Notes under the pieces: model-generated
Databases searched by the model: none
What the model was told of the DNA's origin: nothing
Seen by the model: only the letters and a program-made list of their open reading frames with translations
Position numbers and translations under genes: made by a program
Part shown: piece after piece, positions 1 through 8,943 of the stretch
Layout: each line of letters starts with the position of its first letter
Position numbering within the stretch: the stretch's first letter is position 1
Assembly: GCA_035934555.1 (NCBI GenBank)
Contig: DASYXT010000002.1
Location: 124,001 to 188,000 of the forward strand
Direction of reading: 5' to 3'
Source of the DNA: DASYXT01 sp035934555
GTDB lineage: Bacteria > Verrucomicrobiota > Verrucomicrobiia > Limisphaerales > UBA8199
Length of the DNA: 64,000 nt

Positions 1-22
1 CGGACAAGAATGTCCGCGCTCC
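1..22. repeat. REP-like intergenic palindrome (left edge, probably cut by window)
   Basis: CGGACA-AGAA-TGTCCG forms a 6-bp stem and is followed by CGCTCC. A second element of the same build, read on the minus strand, lies at 58087-58107. I infer a dispersed intergenic palindrome family; no function is visible. Confidence 0.45.
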
Positions 23-169
23 GCCCGGGGTCATTGGCCGATTACCCCGAATGCCTCCGGATGCTGTTTTGACCTTGCCACAGGGGTGGAAATGGACAAT
101 GTTGCCGACTCGCAAAAGTTGCGAAAGACTCTGAAAAATGAGCATTTCAGCGGTCTTCCGCCAAAGGTT

Positions 170-244
170 GCGCGCTTAGCTCAGTGGTAGAGCACTTCCT
201 TCACACGGAAGGGGTCGCAGGTTCAAATCCTGCAGCGCGCACCA
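170..244 (+). tRNA. tRNA-Val (anticodon CAC)
   Basis: A complete cloverleaf is visible. The acceptor stem GCGCGCT pairs with AGCGCGC. The D arm is GCTC-AGTGGTA-GAGC. The anticodon stem CTTCC/GGAAG encloses the loop TTCACAC, giving anticodon CAC, which reads valine GUG codons. The T arm GCAGG-TTCAAAT-CCTGC is intact. The 3' CCA is encoded at 242-244. Confidence 0.96.
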
Positions 245-318
245 TCCTCCGAGTTAGATAGCATGCAAGGGCAGTTCCCGCGCGCTCCGTGCTTTACCCT
301 CGAGCTGCGCGGATTAAG

Positions 319-3300
319 ATGCTCCTTGGCTTGAGTCTGACGCGAAAGATGTTTGTGGCGCTGGCCTGCTGGTTTGTCTGGCTGAGGCTGGGGACATGGC
401 CAGCAGCGGCAGTCGAGGTGACCGTCCCTGGGGGTACTGAGGCGATGCACGTCTGGCGCGCAGCCGATGGCCTGCCTTCTGACGCTGTTACGGCCATCAT
501 TCAAACGCGCGAGGGCTTTCTTTGGATCGGGACCAGTGCCGGTTTGGTCCGGTTCGATGGGGTCACCTTTACCACGCTTCCACTTGAGGCTTCCACAACG
601 AATGCCGCTATCACCGCGCTGTGCGAAGACAGCGACGGACATTTGTGGATCGGCACGCAGCAGGATGGGGTATTTGAACAAGGCCGGGGCCGAATGCGCC
701 ACTTCGAGCAAAAGCAGGGGCTGTGTGGACCGGCGGTGACCAGCCTGGCGGCCGGCCAACGCGGACAGGTTTGGATTGGCACCAAAACCGGTTTGAACCT
801 GTGGACCGGAGAAGCATTCCGCGCTTACAGGACCCGGGAGGGTTTGCCGGCGGACTTTGTTTCGGGCGTGAGCGTCGCGCGCTCGGGCACGGTGTGGATC
901 GCCACGCGCCTGGGCATGTGCCGTTACGTGAATGGGCGGCTTGGCCCTTACACGTTTCAAACCGAGAGCCAGGGACGCAGTCCGGAGTACCTCGGCGCGT
1001 ATGAGGATCGGCACCGGAATCTTTGGGCGTTTGGTGACACTTATCTCATCAACCTCACCGAGGGGCAGCGGTTCAATTACTTCCGCACATCCGAATCGGC
1101 TTCGATCCGCATCTGGAGCCTGTGCGAAGGGCAAGACGGCCGGCTTTGGATCGGCACCAGCGGTCGCGGCCTGTATTGCTTCGAGGGGAACAGGTTCCAG
1201 CCGGTGGTGCTGGGGGAAGATCGCTGGCCGTATGATGTGCGCGCGCTGTGCGAAGATAAAGAAGGCGATTTGTGGCTGGGAACCTCTGGCGGTGGCCTGG
1301 TGCAACTGAAACGCCAACCCGTGCGACTGTGCGGCGCTGAGCAAGGTTTGCCCGCGAGTTTGCCCACGGCGCTCGCGGTGGACCGCGTTGGCCAAATCTA
1401 CGTAGGGCTGGAGCGCGGCGGGCTATTCCGAGATGAAGCCGGCCGGTTTGATCATGTCGCTGGTGTGGAGGACGAGACTGCTAAAACCTATGTGACTTCG
1501 ATCGTTGCCGCGCGAGACGGCACGATTTGGGCCGCGACGTTGGGAAATGGCCTGTACGGGCTACGAAATGGCCGCAGCATCCATCTGACCACCGCTGACG
1601 GCCTGACGGATGATGGAATCCTGGCTCTGTGCGAAGGGGGCGGCTGGCTGTGGGTCAGCGCCCGCAATGGCACTTTGCAACGGCTGGACGAATCCAGTCC
1701 CGGCCACATCGAAACGGTGCCAGGCGCGCCTCCCGGCCGGACGACGGTGCTGAGTCCTTCAGCCGGAGGCGGGTTTTGGCTGGGAACCTCCACCGGACAG
1801 GTGTGGCGGGAATCTGCCGGGGTTTTTGTTCAAGTTAAGGAAGCCGCCAATCCGCCGGGACATGCGGTGCTGGCGCTGTACGAATCGGCACCGGGCTGTC
1901 TATGGATCGGCAAAGGTGGTGGCGGGCTTGGTGTGATCGTTAAGGGCCGGAGCCTGAATTGGGATTCCAACCAGGGCATGCCCAGTGATGTGGTCGCGGG
2001 CGTGATCACTGATCATGCCCAGAATCTTTGGTTCGCAACCGATCAAGGCGTTTACCGGGTGACCCATGAGAACCTCGCGCGCGCGCTCGATAACCCAGAG
2101 CACCCGTTTACCTGTGAATTAATGGCCAACGCGCGGGCGCTGGTCGAGCCCCAAGGCTTTCTCGGCGAAGCGCGCAGCGCCCGCTCGCAGGGTGAACTGT
2201 GGTTCGCAACTGCCGAGGGCCTAGTCAGCGCCGACACCGGCCAGGGTCCGGCCAAAGGCGGCACCTTCCCGGTTATGATCGAGGCAGCCACCTTCAACCG
2301 CGAGCCTGCGCTGTGCCTGCTTCAAGGGCCGCTGTGGTCGGTAGGCGGTTCCAGCCCTCTGCCTGCCCGGACTTCCGCCGTGGTGCACTCGCTGGAGGTC
2401 CGGTTCACCGCTTTGAATTTTGAGTCCCTCGAGGCAACCCGCTTTCGCCATAAACTCGAGGGCGTCGATCTGGAGTGGGTGGACGATGGCCATGCGCGCG
2501 TGGCGCGCTACGGCCGCCTGCCATACGGCCAATACCGGTTTCGGGTCGCGGCGCGCATGCCCGATGGCAAATGGCAGGAGTCTGCGCAAAGCTTTGCGTT
2601 TGTGGTGCCGACGCCGGTTTATTACCAGATTTGGGCGCTGTGCCTCTACGCATTGGCGGTATTGGGCATGGTCGCTACGGGCGTGCGAGTTGTGTCCCAC
2701 CGGCGCTTGCGTACGGCGCTGGCGCGGCTGGAGCAACAACAGATGCTCGAACGCGAACGCCTCCGCATTGCCAGGGATATGCACGACGAAATCGGCTCGA
2801 AACTGACCAAAATCTCTTTCCTGAGTGAAATCGTTTCGGTTGATGCGAAATCCCCCGGCGCGCTCGGCGAACGGATTCAAACCATCGCCCGGACTTCACG
2901 CGATTTGCTCAAGACGATGGACGAAATCGTGTGGGTAGTGAATCCGCACAATGACACCCTGGAAAACCTCAGCGCGTATTTAAGTCATTACGCGGCGGAG
3001 TATTTTCAAAACACACCCATCGAATGCGAACTGCGCCTTCCGGAGGAGTTGCCCGCGGTGCCCTTATCCTCCGAGACGCGCCATAACCTGTTTCTCACTT
3101 TCGAGGAGGCGTTGAACAATGTGCTGAAACACTCCGGCGCCACGCGTGTGCGCGTCGAAATGGCCGTGCACGGCCATCAATTCGAGCTGACCATTTCCGA
3201 TAACGGCAAGGGCTTTGATTCGGGAGAATCCGCCGCGGGCGAAGGGCCGCACACCACACGGCCGACTGGCAATGGCCTGCGCAACATGCGCCAACGCCTC

Positions 3301-3399
3301 GCCGCCATCGGCGGCGAATGCCACATCGCGAGCCAACCGGGCGCCGGCGCCACCGTGACCGTTCGTTTCAAATTTCCCAAACCCGTGCATAGCGTATGA
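319..3399 (+). CDS. beta-propeller sensor histidine kinase (two-component regulator propeller, Y_Y_Y, HisKA_3/HATPase)
   Basis: Membrane sensor kinase with an outside sensor domain. After an N-terminal signal or anchor segment come many propeller repeats of the type LWIGT..GL.., filling roughly residues 40-640, then a Y_Y_Y domain (about 687-760) and one membrane span (about 771-793). The cytoplasmic part has a NarX/LytS-like dimerisation segment with phospho-acceptor histidine in RIARDMHDEIG (about H822) and an HATPase domain with N-box residues FEEALNNVLKHSG, DNGKGF and GNGLRNM. ATG at 319 is preferred because it begins a signal-like segment; a GTG at 289 in the same frame would add ten residues. 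The stop overlaps the next start (ATGA), so the pair is translationally coupled. Propeller sensors of this kind often sense glycan fragments; here the downstream GH2 gene suggests a sugar signal, which is inference. Confidence 0.93.
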   Translation: MLLGLSLTRKMFVALACWFVWLRLGTWPAAAVEVTVPGGTEAMHVWRAADGLPSDAVTAIIQTREGFLWIGTSAGLVRFDGVTFTTLPLEASTTNAAITALCEDSDGHLWIGTQQDGVFEQGRGRMRHFEQKQGLCGPAVTSLAAGQRGQVWIGTKTGLNLWTGEAFRAYRTREGLPADFVSGVSVARSGTVWIATRLGMCRYVNGRLGPYTFQTESQGRSPEYLGAYEDRHRNLWAFGDTYLINLTEGQRFNYFRTSESASIRIWSLCEGQDGRLWIGTSGRGLYCFEGNRFQPVVLGEDRWPYDVRALCEDKEGDLWLGTSGGGLVQLKRQPVRLCGAEQGLPASLPTALAVDRVGQIYVGLERGGLFRDEAGRFDHVAGVEDETAKTYVTSIVAARDGTIWAATLGNGLYGLRNGRSIHLTTADGLTDDGILALCEGGGWLWVSARNGTLQRLDESSPGHIETVPGAPPGRTTVLSPSAGGGFWLGTSTGQVWRESAGVFVQVKEAANPPGHAVLALYESAPGCLWIGKGGGGLGVIVKGRSLNWDSNQGMPSDVVAGVITDHAQNLWFATDQGVYRVTHENLARALDNPEHPFTCELMANARALVEPQGFLGEARSARSQGELWFATAEGLVSADTGQGPAKGGTFPVMIEAATFNREPALCLLQGPLWSVGGSSPLPARTSAVVHSLEVRFTALNFESLEATRFRHKLEGVDLEWVDDGHARVARYGRLPYGQYRFRVAARMPDGKWQESAQSFAFVVPTPVYYQIWALCLYALAVLGMVATGVRVVSHRRLRTALARLEQQQMLERERLRIARDMHDEIGSKLTKISFLSEIVSVDAKSPGALGERIQTIARTSRDLLKTMDEIVWVVNPHNDTLENLSAYLSHYAAEYFQNTPIECELRLPEELPAVPLSSETRHNLFLTFEEALNNVLKHSGATRVRVEMAVHGHQFELTISDNGKGFDSGESAAGEGPHTTRPTGNGLRNMRQRLAAIGGECHIASQPGAGATVTVRFKFPKPVHSV

Positions 3400-4028
3400 A
3401 GCGACCCATTACCGTATCGATCGTGGATGACGAAGCCGATTTGCGCGAGCACATCGGCGGTTATCTGGGCGCGGCAGCCAATATCCGCTGCCAAAGCGCC
3501 TATGCCACCGGTGAAGACGCGCTGGCACACTTGCCTCAGGACAAACCGGATGTCGTTCTGATGGACATCAACCTCGGTGATATGGACGGGATCGAGTGCG
3601 TGCGCCGCCTTACCGTGCTGATGCCTCAGGCGCAGGTCCTCATGCTGACGGTGTTCGAGGATACTGACAAAATCTTCCGCGCGCTCGCCGCCGGGGCCAG
3701 CGGTTATCTTCTGAAACGGCTCTCGCCGCAGAAACTGGTCGAAGCCATTGAAGAGGTCTGCGCCGGAGGCTCTCCTATGTCGGCGCCGATTGCGCGCAAA
3801 GTCGTGCAGTCATTTAAGGCCGCGCCCACCCGCGGCGGGGAGGCCGCGGAACTTTCGCCGCGGGAGCGCGCGGTGCTGAACGGCCTGGCGCGCGGCCTGC
3901 CTTATAAACAAATCGCCGATCAACTCGAAGTCAGCATCCACACCGTGCGCAATTACATCCGGCGGATTTATGAGAAGCTCCATGTCTGCACTCGGACGGA
4001 AGCGGTGGCGAAGTTTTTGAGCAAATGA
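3396..4028 (+). CDS. LuxR/NarL-family response regulator
   Basis: Partner of the preceding kinase. The N-terminal receiver domain (residues about 5-125) shows the acidic pocket VDDE, phospho-acceptor Asp57 in LMDINLGDMDG, the T in LMLTVFED and the K in GYLLKR. A C-terminal LuxR helix-turn-helix (about 150-207) carries LSPRERAVLNGLARG and the recognition-helix region SIHTVRNYIRRIYEKL. The start overlaps the kinase stop and its own stop overlaps the start of the GH2 gene, both as ATGA. That makes one coupled operon and suggests the regulator controls at least its own cluster. The DNA target is not known. Confidence 0.95.
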   Translation: MKRPITVSIVDDEADLREHIGGYLGAAANIRCQSAYATGEDALAHLPQDKPDVVLMDINLGDMDGIECVRRLTVLMPQAQVLMLTVFEDTDKIFRALAAGASGYLLKRLSPQKLVEAIEEVCAGGSPMSAPIARKVVQSFKAAPTRGGEAAELSPRERAVLNGLARGLPYKQIADQLEVSIHTVRNYIRRIYEKLHVCTRTEAVAKFLSK

Positions 4029-6259
4029 GCCGAATCCTTCCTCGTCGAGCGAGCAGCGTCTGGTTGTGCATGTTGCTGGCGGTCGTTTCTGCCTCGGCCG
4101 GCGAACAGGCGTGGCATGCCGCCGAGGCGCCGCTGATGACCCGTTGGGCCGCGGCCGTTAACGCGACAAACGCCTGGCCCGAATATCCTCGCCCTCAATT
4201 GGTCCGCAACGAGTGGCTCAATTTGAACGGCCTTTGGGATTACGCCGTCTCTGTGAGCTCGGCCGTTGAGCCGCCACCTGCTCAAGGGAACATCCTTGTG
4301 CCGTTTCCTTTGGAATCCGCGCTGTCCGGCGTCATGACCAACCTCGATGAGCACAGCAAGCTGTGGTATCGGCGGGTGGTGTCGGTGCCGTTGGCCTGGC
4401 GTGGCCGCCGTGTGCGCCTGCATTTCGGCGCCGTGGACTGGCACGCGCAGGTGTCCGTCAACGGACACGAACTCGGTTCGCATCAGGGCGGTTACGATCC
4501 GTTCACCTTTGATATCACCGACGCGCTGCGCTGGAACGGGGCCGAGGACGTCACGGTTTGTGTCACCGACCCAACCGAAGGCGATCAGCCGCGGGGCAAA
4601 CAATCCCGGCGGCCTGAAGGCATCTTCTATTCGTCCGTGTCCGGCATCTGGCAAACCGTCTGGCTTGAGCCAGTGCCCGCGACCTGCATTGATGGTTTGA
4701 AGATCGTTCCGGACCCGGACACCGGCTCCGTTCGGCTCCGCGTCGCCGTAAACAGCCTGGCCGAGGATTTACAGATCGAGGCGGTTGCCAGCGCGCACGG
4801 CAAAGTCGTCGGACGCGCCATTGGCTCGCCCAATACAGAACTGGTGCTGCGCGTTGCACACCCGCACTTGTGGTCGCCGGACGATCCGTTTCTGTACGAC
4901 CTGGCGGTGACGCTGCGAGGCGGCCAAAGTCAGGACGCGGTCTCGAGTTACTTTGGTCTGCGCAAAGTCGCGTTGCGCAAGGATGCCCAGGGCGTCACCC
5001 GGATCGCTCTCAACGATCAGTTTTTATTCGAGGTCGGCACGCTTGACCAGGGGTTTTGGCCGGACGGAATTTACACTGCGCCGTCGGATGAGGCGCTGCG
5101 TTCGGACATCGAGTTTTTGAAAGCGGCGGGTTTCAACCTGACCCGCAAGCACGTCAAGGTGGAACCGGACCGCTGGTACTATTGGTGTGATAAACTCGGG
5201 CTGTTGGTGTGGCAGGACATGCCCAGCGCCAATAACGCCACGGCCGAGGGTCGGCGTAATTTTGAAAGCGAACTGGTCCGGATGCTGGACAACTTGCAAA
5301 ACCACCCGGCGATCATCACTTGGGTTTTGTTCAATGAAGGGTGGGGCCAATATGACACCGAATCGCTCACCCGCTGGGTTAAGTCGATGGACCCATCGCG
5401 CCTGGTGGACGATGCGAGCGGTTGGACTGATATGCGCGTCGGCGACCTCATTGATATGCATAGCTATCCCGGCCCGGACGCACCGACGCTCGACCCGCGC
5501 CGCGCCGCGGTGCTGGGGGAGTTCGGCGGCCTGGGGTTGGTCATCGACGGCCATTCCTGGTCAACCCGCCATTGGGGCTATGTGATGCTGGCCGACCAAA
5601 GGGAATTGGAGGGCCGCTATCGGCGAGCGCTCGAGGAGGTCTGGCGTTCTCACGCTTTGCGCGGCCTTAGCGCCGCCATTTACACCCAAACCACCGACGT
5701 GGAGACAGAGTGCAACGGCCTGCTGACCTACGATCGGCGCGTGGCCAAGATACCACTACGGGTGCTCGCCGCGGCCAACCACAGCGGTGCTCCCCCACCG
5801 GCTAAAGTCATTCTGCCGGATGCGCTGTTCGGCGGCGCCACCTGGAAGTACACGATGGACGAGCCGCCCGCCCATTGGCACGCCCCGGATTTTGTTCCGG
5901 CGGGCTGGCGGGAGGGCCTCAGCGGCTTCGGCAGTGCAGCCACGCCGGGCATTCTGCTCCATACGACCTGGACCAGCGGCGATATCTGGTTGCGCACCCA
6001 GTTCTTCTTAACTCCGGAAGAATTATCGGGGCTGAGGCTTGAGCTGTTCCATGACGAGGACGCTGAGATTTACCTTAATGGTGTTCTGGCCCTGAAGGTC
6101 CCTGGATTTATCACCGATTACGACCAGTTCGAAATTTCCAGGGAAGCACTGGCAGCGCTGCACCCCGGCACCAACAGCATCGCCGCTCATTGCCACCAAA
6201 CCACCGGCGGCCAGGGCGTGGATATTGGTTTGATCATTCCGCAAAAAAGTGGGCACTGA
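4025..6259 (+). CDS. secreted glycoside hydrolase family 2 protein (beta-galactosidase-like)
   Basis: Begins with a signal peptide (MSRILPRR then a hydrophobic stretch ending near ASAG). The GH2 sugar-binding, immunoglobulin-like and TIM-barrel parts follow. The expected acid/base glutamate is E438 in WVLFNEGWGQ and the nucleophile is E499 in VLGEFGGLG; both are intact. From about residue 590 a separate jelly-roll-like module begins, with DIWLR, HDEDAEIYLNG and CHQTTGGQGVDIGL. The same module recurs in two other proteins of the window. This is the last gene of the kinase-regulator operon, with an ATGA overlap. Exact substrate cannot be read from sequence; beta-galactoside or beta-mannoside cleavage in the periplasm or outside is the general GH2 expectation. 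Confidence 0.92.
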   Translation: MSRILPRRASSVWLCMLLAVVSASAGEQAWHAAEAPLMTRWAAAVNATNAWPEYPRPQLVRNEWLNLNGLWDYAVSVSSAVEPPPAQGNILVPFPLESALSGVMTNLDEHSKLWYRRVVSVPLAWRGRRVRLHFGAVDWHAQVSVNGHELGSHQGGYDPFTFDITDALRWNGAEDVTVCVTDPTEGDQPRGKQSRRPEGIFYSSVSGIWQTVWLEPVPATCIDGLKIVPDPDTGSVRLRVAVNSLAEDLQIEAVASAHGKVVGRAIGSPNTELVLRVAHPHLWSPDDPFLYDLAVTLRGGQSQDAVSSYFGLRKVALRKDAQGVTRIALNDQFLFEVGTLDQGFWPDGIYTAPSDEALRSDIEFLKAAGFNLTRKHVKVEPDRWYYWCDKLGLLVWQDMPSANNATAEGRRNFESELVRMLDNLQNHPAIITWVLFNEGWGQYDTESLTRWVKSMDPSRLVDDASGWTDMRVGDLIDMHSYPGPDAPTLDPRRAAVLGEFGGLGLVIDGHSWSTRHWGYVMLADQRELEGRYRRALEEVWRSHALRGLSAAIYTQTTDVETECNGLLTYDRRVAKIPLRVLAAANHSGAPPPAKVILPDALFGGATWKYTMDEPPAHWHAPDFVPAGWREGLSGFGSAATPGILLHTTWTSGDIWLRTQFFLTPEELSGLRLELFHDEDAEIYLNGVLALKVPGFITDYDQFEISREALAALHPGTNSIAAHCHQTTGGQGVDIGLIIPQKSGH

Positions 6260-6301
6260 AGCACGGGGAACGAGGGGGAATCAGCCGCGGCGACCAGCAT
6301 C

Positions 6302-6613
6302 TTATGATTCCATTCCCATCACCACCAGATTCATGGTGCCGGAGCGAACGCGGTAAAAAACCACCGTTCCCTCATCTGTCACGATGTAAAGGACCAGCCA
6401 GCGCGGAAATTCCCGCATCCGCCACGAACGAATGCCCGTCGGCTTCAAATCCTTCCGCTCGCGTCCAACATGGGGATTGTTGCCGATGAACTGAATCGTT
6501 GCCCGCAGCGCATCATACCAGCGTTCGGCCACATCCGCCCCGGCGTTGTCTTTCAGCCACGTAAGTTCCTCGGCCAGGTCCAGCAGGAAGCGCGGGCGTT
6601 TGGCGGCGTTCAC
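6302..6613 (-). CDS. RelE/ParE-family toxin of a type II toxin-antitoxin pair
   Basis: Small ParE-fold protein (103 residues) with the family pattern AEELTWLKDN...AERWYDAL...I..NP..GRERKDL, then RRSWRMREFP-type and FYRVRSG-type strands (here RSWRMREFPRW and VFYRVRSGTMNL). ParE/RelE toxins act on gyrase or on ribosome-bound mRNA; which applies here is unknown. The GTG start at 6613 overlaps the antitoxin stop (GTGA), the usual coupling in such pairs. A longer reading from further upstream would overlap the antitoxin gene and is not credible. Confidence 0.85.
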   Translation of the reverse strand: MNAAKRPRFLLDLAEELTWLKDNAGADVAERWYDALRATIQFIGNNPHVGRERKDLKPTGIRSWRMREFPRWLVLYIVTDEGTVVFYRVRSGTMNLVVMGMES

Positions 6614-6864
6614 TTTTTGCCTCTCAACACCCGCTTGCGGATGGCCTCCATTTCCTTTCTGGTCAAAGGTGTTTCCGGGCCACTGGCGATGGCTTCGTCG
6701 ATCCACCGTTGATCGCGCTTGGTATTCAGGGCCGCGTCAATTTGAAACGTCCGTTCGATCCGGCTCAGGGCTTCCTGGGTGATGCTGCGGAAATTCGCGG
6801 CGGCCTCATTTTTCAACTGCGCGTGCAGTTCCATCGGTATGTCCTTGAGAGTGATGCTTGCCAT
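6610..6864 (-). CDS. ribbon-helix-helix antitoxin (Arc/FitA-like)
   Basis: Eighty-four residues starting MASITLKDIPMELH, a typical Arc/MetJ/CopG-type beta strand plus helices (AQLKNEAAANFRSITQEALSRIERTF). The C-terminal part (PETPLTRKEMEAIRKRVL) is the likely toxin-binding segment. The ATG at 6864 is chosen because the motif starts there; an extension to 6888 adds only basic residues. It lies directly upstream of the toxin, overlaps it by 4 nt, and probably represses the shared promoter as other RHH antitoxins do. Confidence 0.85.
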   Translation of the reverse strand: MASITLKDIPMELHAQLKNEAAANFRSITQEALSRIERTFQIDAALNTKRDQRWIDEAIASGPETPLTRKEMEAIRKRVLRGKK

Positions 6865-6895
6865 ACGCCGCAACCGTAACACTACCACTTTGGTT

Positions 6896-7780
6896 TCACA
6901 AGCAACTAGGGGCGTCTGACCCAGGGAGTGCGGCGGGCCATTTGGCGGTGGCTTGTTTCTGCCAAAACACCGCCCAGCCGTCGATATTCTCGATGGGATC
7001 GGTGATGTGCTGGACGTTGCGATAATCCTCTACTGCGCGCCGGCAGCTTTCGATCATGTAGTCGTCAATGATACAGAAACCGCCGGGAGACAGCTTGGGA
7101 TAGAGGTGGGTCAGCGCATCCATGGTGGATTCATACATATCGCCGTCCAACCGGATGATGGCCATGGGTTGAGCCGGGAGCTTGGGGAGCGTGTCTTTGA
7201 ACCACCCCTCCAGAAATACGACCTGGGCATCCAGCAGTCCAAACCGGCGGAAATTCTCTTCCACCTGCTGGCGGGAAACGGCGAGGAACGAAAGGGTGTG
7301 GTGGATATCGCCGGCGTCGGCGGGGTATTGAGCCGCGTTCGGGGGAGGCAAGCCTCGGAAGGAATCGGCGACGTACACCTTGCGGTCGGTCACGCCGTGG
7401 GCGGACAAAATGCCGCGCATCAGAATGCAAGCGCCGCCGCGCCAAACGCCCGTCTCAATGAAATCTCCGGGGACATTGTTTTCCAAAACCTTTTCGACGC
7501 ACGCGGTGAGATTATCCATCCGCCGCTGGCCAATCATGCTACAGGCCTGCACCGGCCAAGTGCGCCCGGTTTCCAAATCTTCGCGGGAATGTTTCACCTG
7601 GATGCAGAGGGTAGCCCCCATCGCGCCGAAAACACGGCCCAGTGCGCGAGCCAGGAACTGCTTGACCCAGCCACGCCGGCACCAATGTAGTTCCACCGGG
7701 ATGGGTGGTTCGTCATACACTGCACCCGAGAGCGTGGCCTTGAGCAGTTGGATGTAGCTATCTTTTGCCTGCGTTGGCAT
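6896..7780 (-). CDS. TylF/MycF-family O-methyltransferase
   Basis: A 294-residue protein with the TylF signature set: a SAM-binding segment around DFIETGVWRGGACILMRGIL, VYVADSFRGLPPP, then IIRLDGDMYESTMDALTHLYPKL and GGFCIIDDY with the metal-binding acidic residues. Members methylate hydroxyl groups on sugars of macrolides or polysaccharides, using S-adenosylmethionine and Mg. No sugar-biosynthesis genes adjoin it, so the substrate is open. ATG at 7780 is preferred over the in-frame GTG at 7798. It runs toward the antitoxin gene with only 31 nt between them. Confidence 0.88.
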   Translation of the reverse strand: MPTQAKDSYIQLLKATLSGAVYDEPPIPVELHWCRRGWVKQFLARALGRVFGAMGATLCIQVKHSREDLETGRTWPVQACSMIGQRRMDNLTACVEKVLENNVPGDFIETGVWRGGACILMRGILSAHGVTDRKVYVADSFRGLPPPNAAQYPADAGDIHHTLSFLAVSRQQVEENFRRFGLLDAQVVFLEGWFKDTLPKLPAQPMAIIRLDGDMYESTMDALTHLYPKLSPGGFCIIDDYMIESCRRAVEDYRNVQHITDPIENIDGWAVFWQKQATAKWPAALPGSDAPSCL

Positions 7781-8065
7781 ATCGGGAGACCACTTCACCA
7801 GAATTTGGCGTCAAGCGCCAGGAATTCGTGGTGGTCGTGCGGAGTTGCAGGGTCGCTGCCTTTTATTAGCCCGTGGTCCGTCGCCAGGTTTATATTGTCG
7901 GCGGCCTGCGAATGGCGCATTCGGACGCGCCTGAGCTGGTCATGCGCTTGTCCCGGTAACTGAGTGCGCAAGGTGCAGCGGGCTGCCATGGTTGATTTGA
8001 GAAAATCGCGGGGATTGCGGTTTGAGCCTTTCTGTGGCAAAGGAGATGAAAGCACATCCCAAAAC

Positions 8066-8908
8066 ATGAAACGAACTCGGGTCCAGGCTCACGGGCAGAG
8101 TGGGAGCGCGCAGTTGCGAGGCGGGTTTACGCTGATCGAGTTGTTGGTGGTGATCGCCATTATCGCCATCCTTGCGGCAATGCTGCTGCCCGCGCTTTCG
8201 AAGGCCAAACTGAAAGCCACCGCGATCAATTGCGTCAGCAACCTGCGCCAGTTGACGATTGCCGGGCAGGTTTACGGCGCGGATTTTGCCGACGCCATTC
8301 CGCCCAACTATATTAACGATACCAATGCGTGGGTTGGGGGAGATGTCTCGAAGTTGCCCGGTGCGACAAATGTCCTGGATATCCAGCGGTCCAAGCTGTT
8401 TCCCTATAACCAGTCACTGGCCATTTACCGCTGTCCGGCTGATAAGATCGCCGTAGCGACGCGCTCGGTTCCGCGGGTGCGCAGCTATTCGGCCAGCAGC
8501 ATGATGGGAATCCTGAATGACTGGGCCCAGCAGGCGATTCATCCAGGCATTCGTGAAAACCGCAAGTTCAGCGACCCGCTTAATCCGGGGGCTGCCCGCA
8601 CGTTTTATTTCGTGGATGAGCAATCCGATCCCAACGACCTGACGGGATACGACAACCGCAGCAGCCTCGATGACGGCTGCTTCGCCGTGAATTCAACGAC
8701 GGGCCCGACGGAATGGCAGAATTCGCCCGCCAGCCGGCACGGCAATGCGGGCGCGTTGTCCTTTGCCGATGGGCATGCCGAGCAGTGGCATTGGTTTGGG
8801 GGCCGGACACAGTGGCTCACTGGCATCAACGTACAAGGGACTGCGCCACTGGATCGTGACCTGGCACGATTCAAGGAGGCCAGTTTTCCACCCGGCACCT
8901 ACCGGTAG
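8066..8908 (+). CDS. pseudopilin-like protein with H-X9-DG domain
   Basis: About 280 residues. The N-terminus has a basic leader ending in G, then the type IV pilin-type segment FTLIELLVVIAIIAILAAM, so it should be processed by a prepilin peptidase. A C-terminal H-X9-DG box is present (SRHGNAGALSFADGH). Such proteins are very numerous in Verrucomicrobiota and Planctomycetota and are thought to belong to a type II-like secretion or surface system. The start at 8066 is chosen because it gives the expected leader; upstream codons in the same frame are not pilin-like. It is followed on the same strand by the TPM gene 35 bp later. Confidence 0.92.
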   Translation: MKRTRVQAHGQSGSAQLRGGFTLIELLVVIAIIAILAAMLLPALSKAKLKATAINCVSNLRQLTIAGQVYGADFADAIPPNYINDTNAWVGGDVSKLPGATNVLDIQRSKLFPYNQSLAIYRCPADKIAVATRSVPRVRSYSASSMMGILNDWAQQAIHPGIRENRKFSDPLNPGAARTFYFVDEQSDPNDLTGYDNRSSLDDGCFAVNSTTGPTEWQNSPASRHGNAGALSFADGHAEQWHWFGGRTQWLTGINVQGTAPLDRDLARFKEASFPPGTYR

Positions 8909-8943
8909 CGGGGCCAGATCGGGGAATACCGAAGGTCGCATAT

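Noticed and set aside
223..1395. Long minus-strand frame opposite the sensor kinase
   Set aside because: It is a high-GC shadow frame lying over a clear propeller-kinase gene and the tRNA; it has no domain text.
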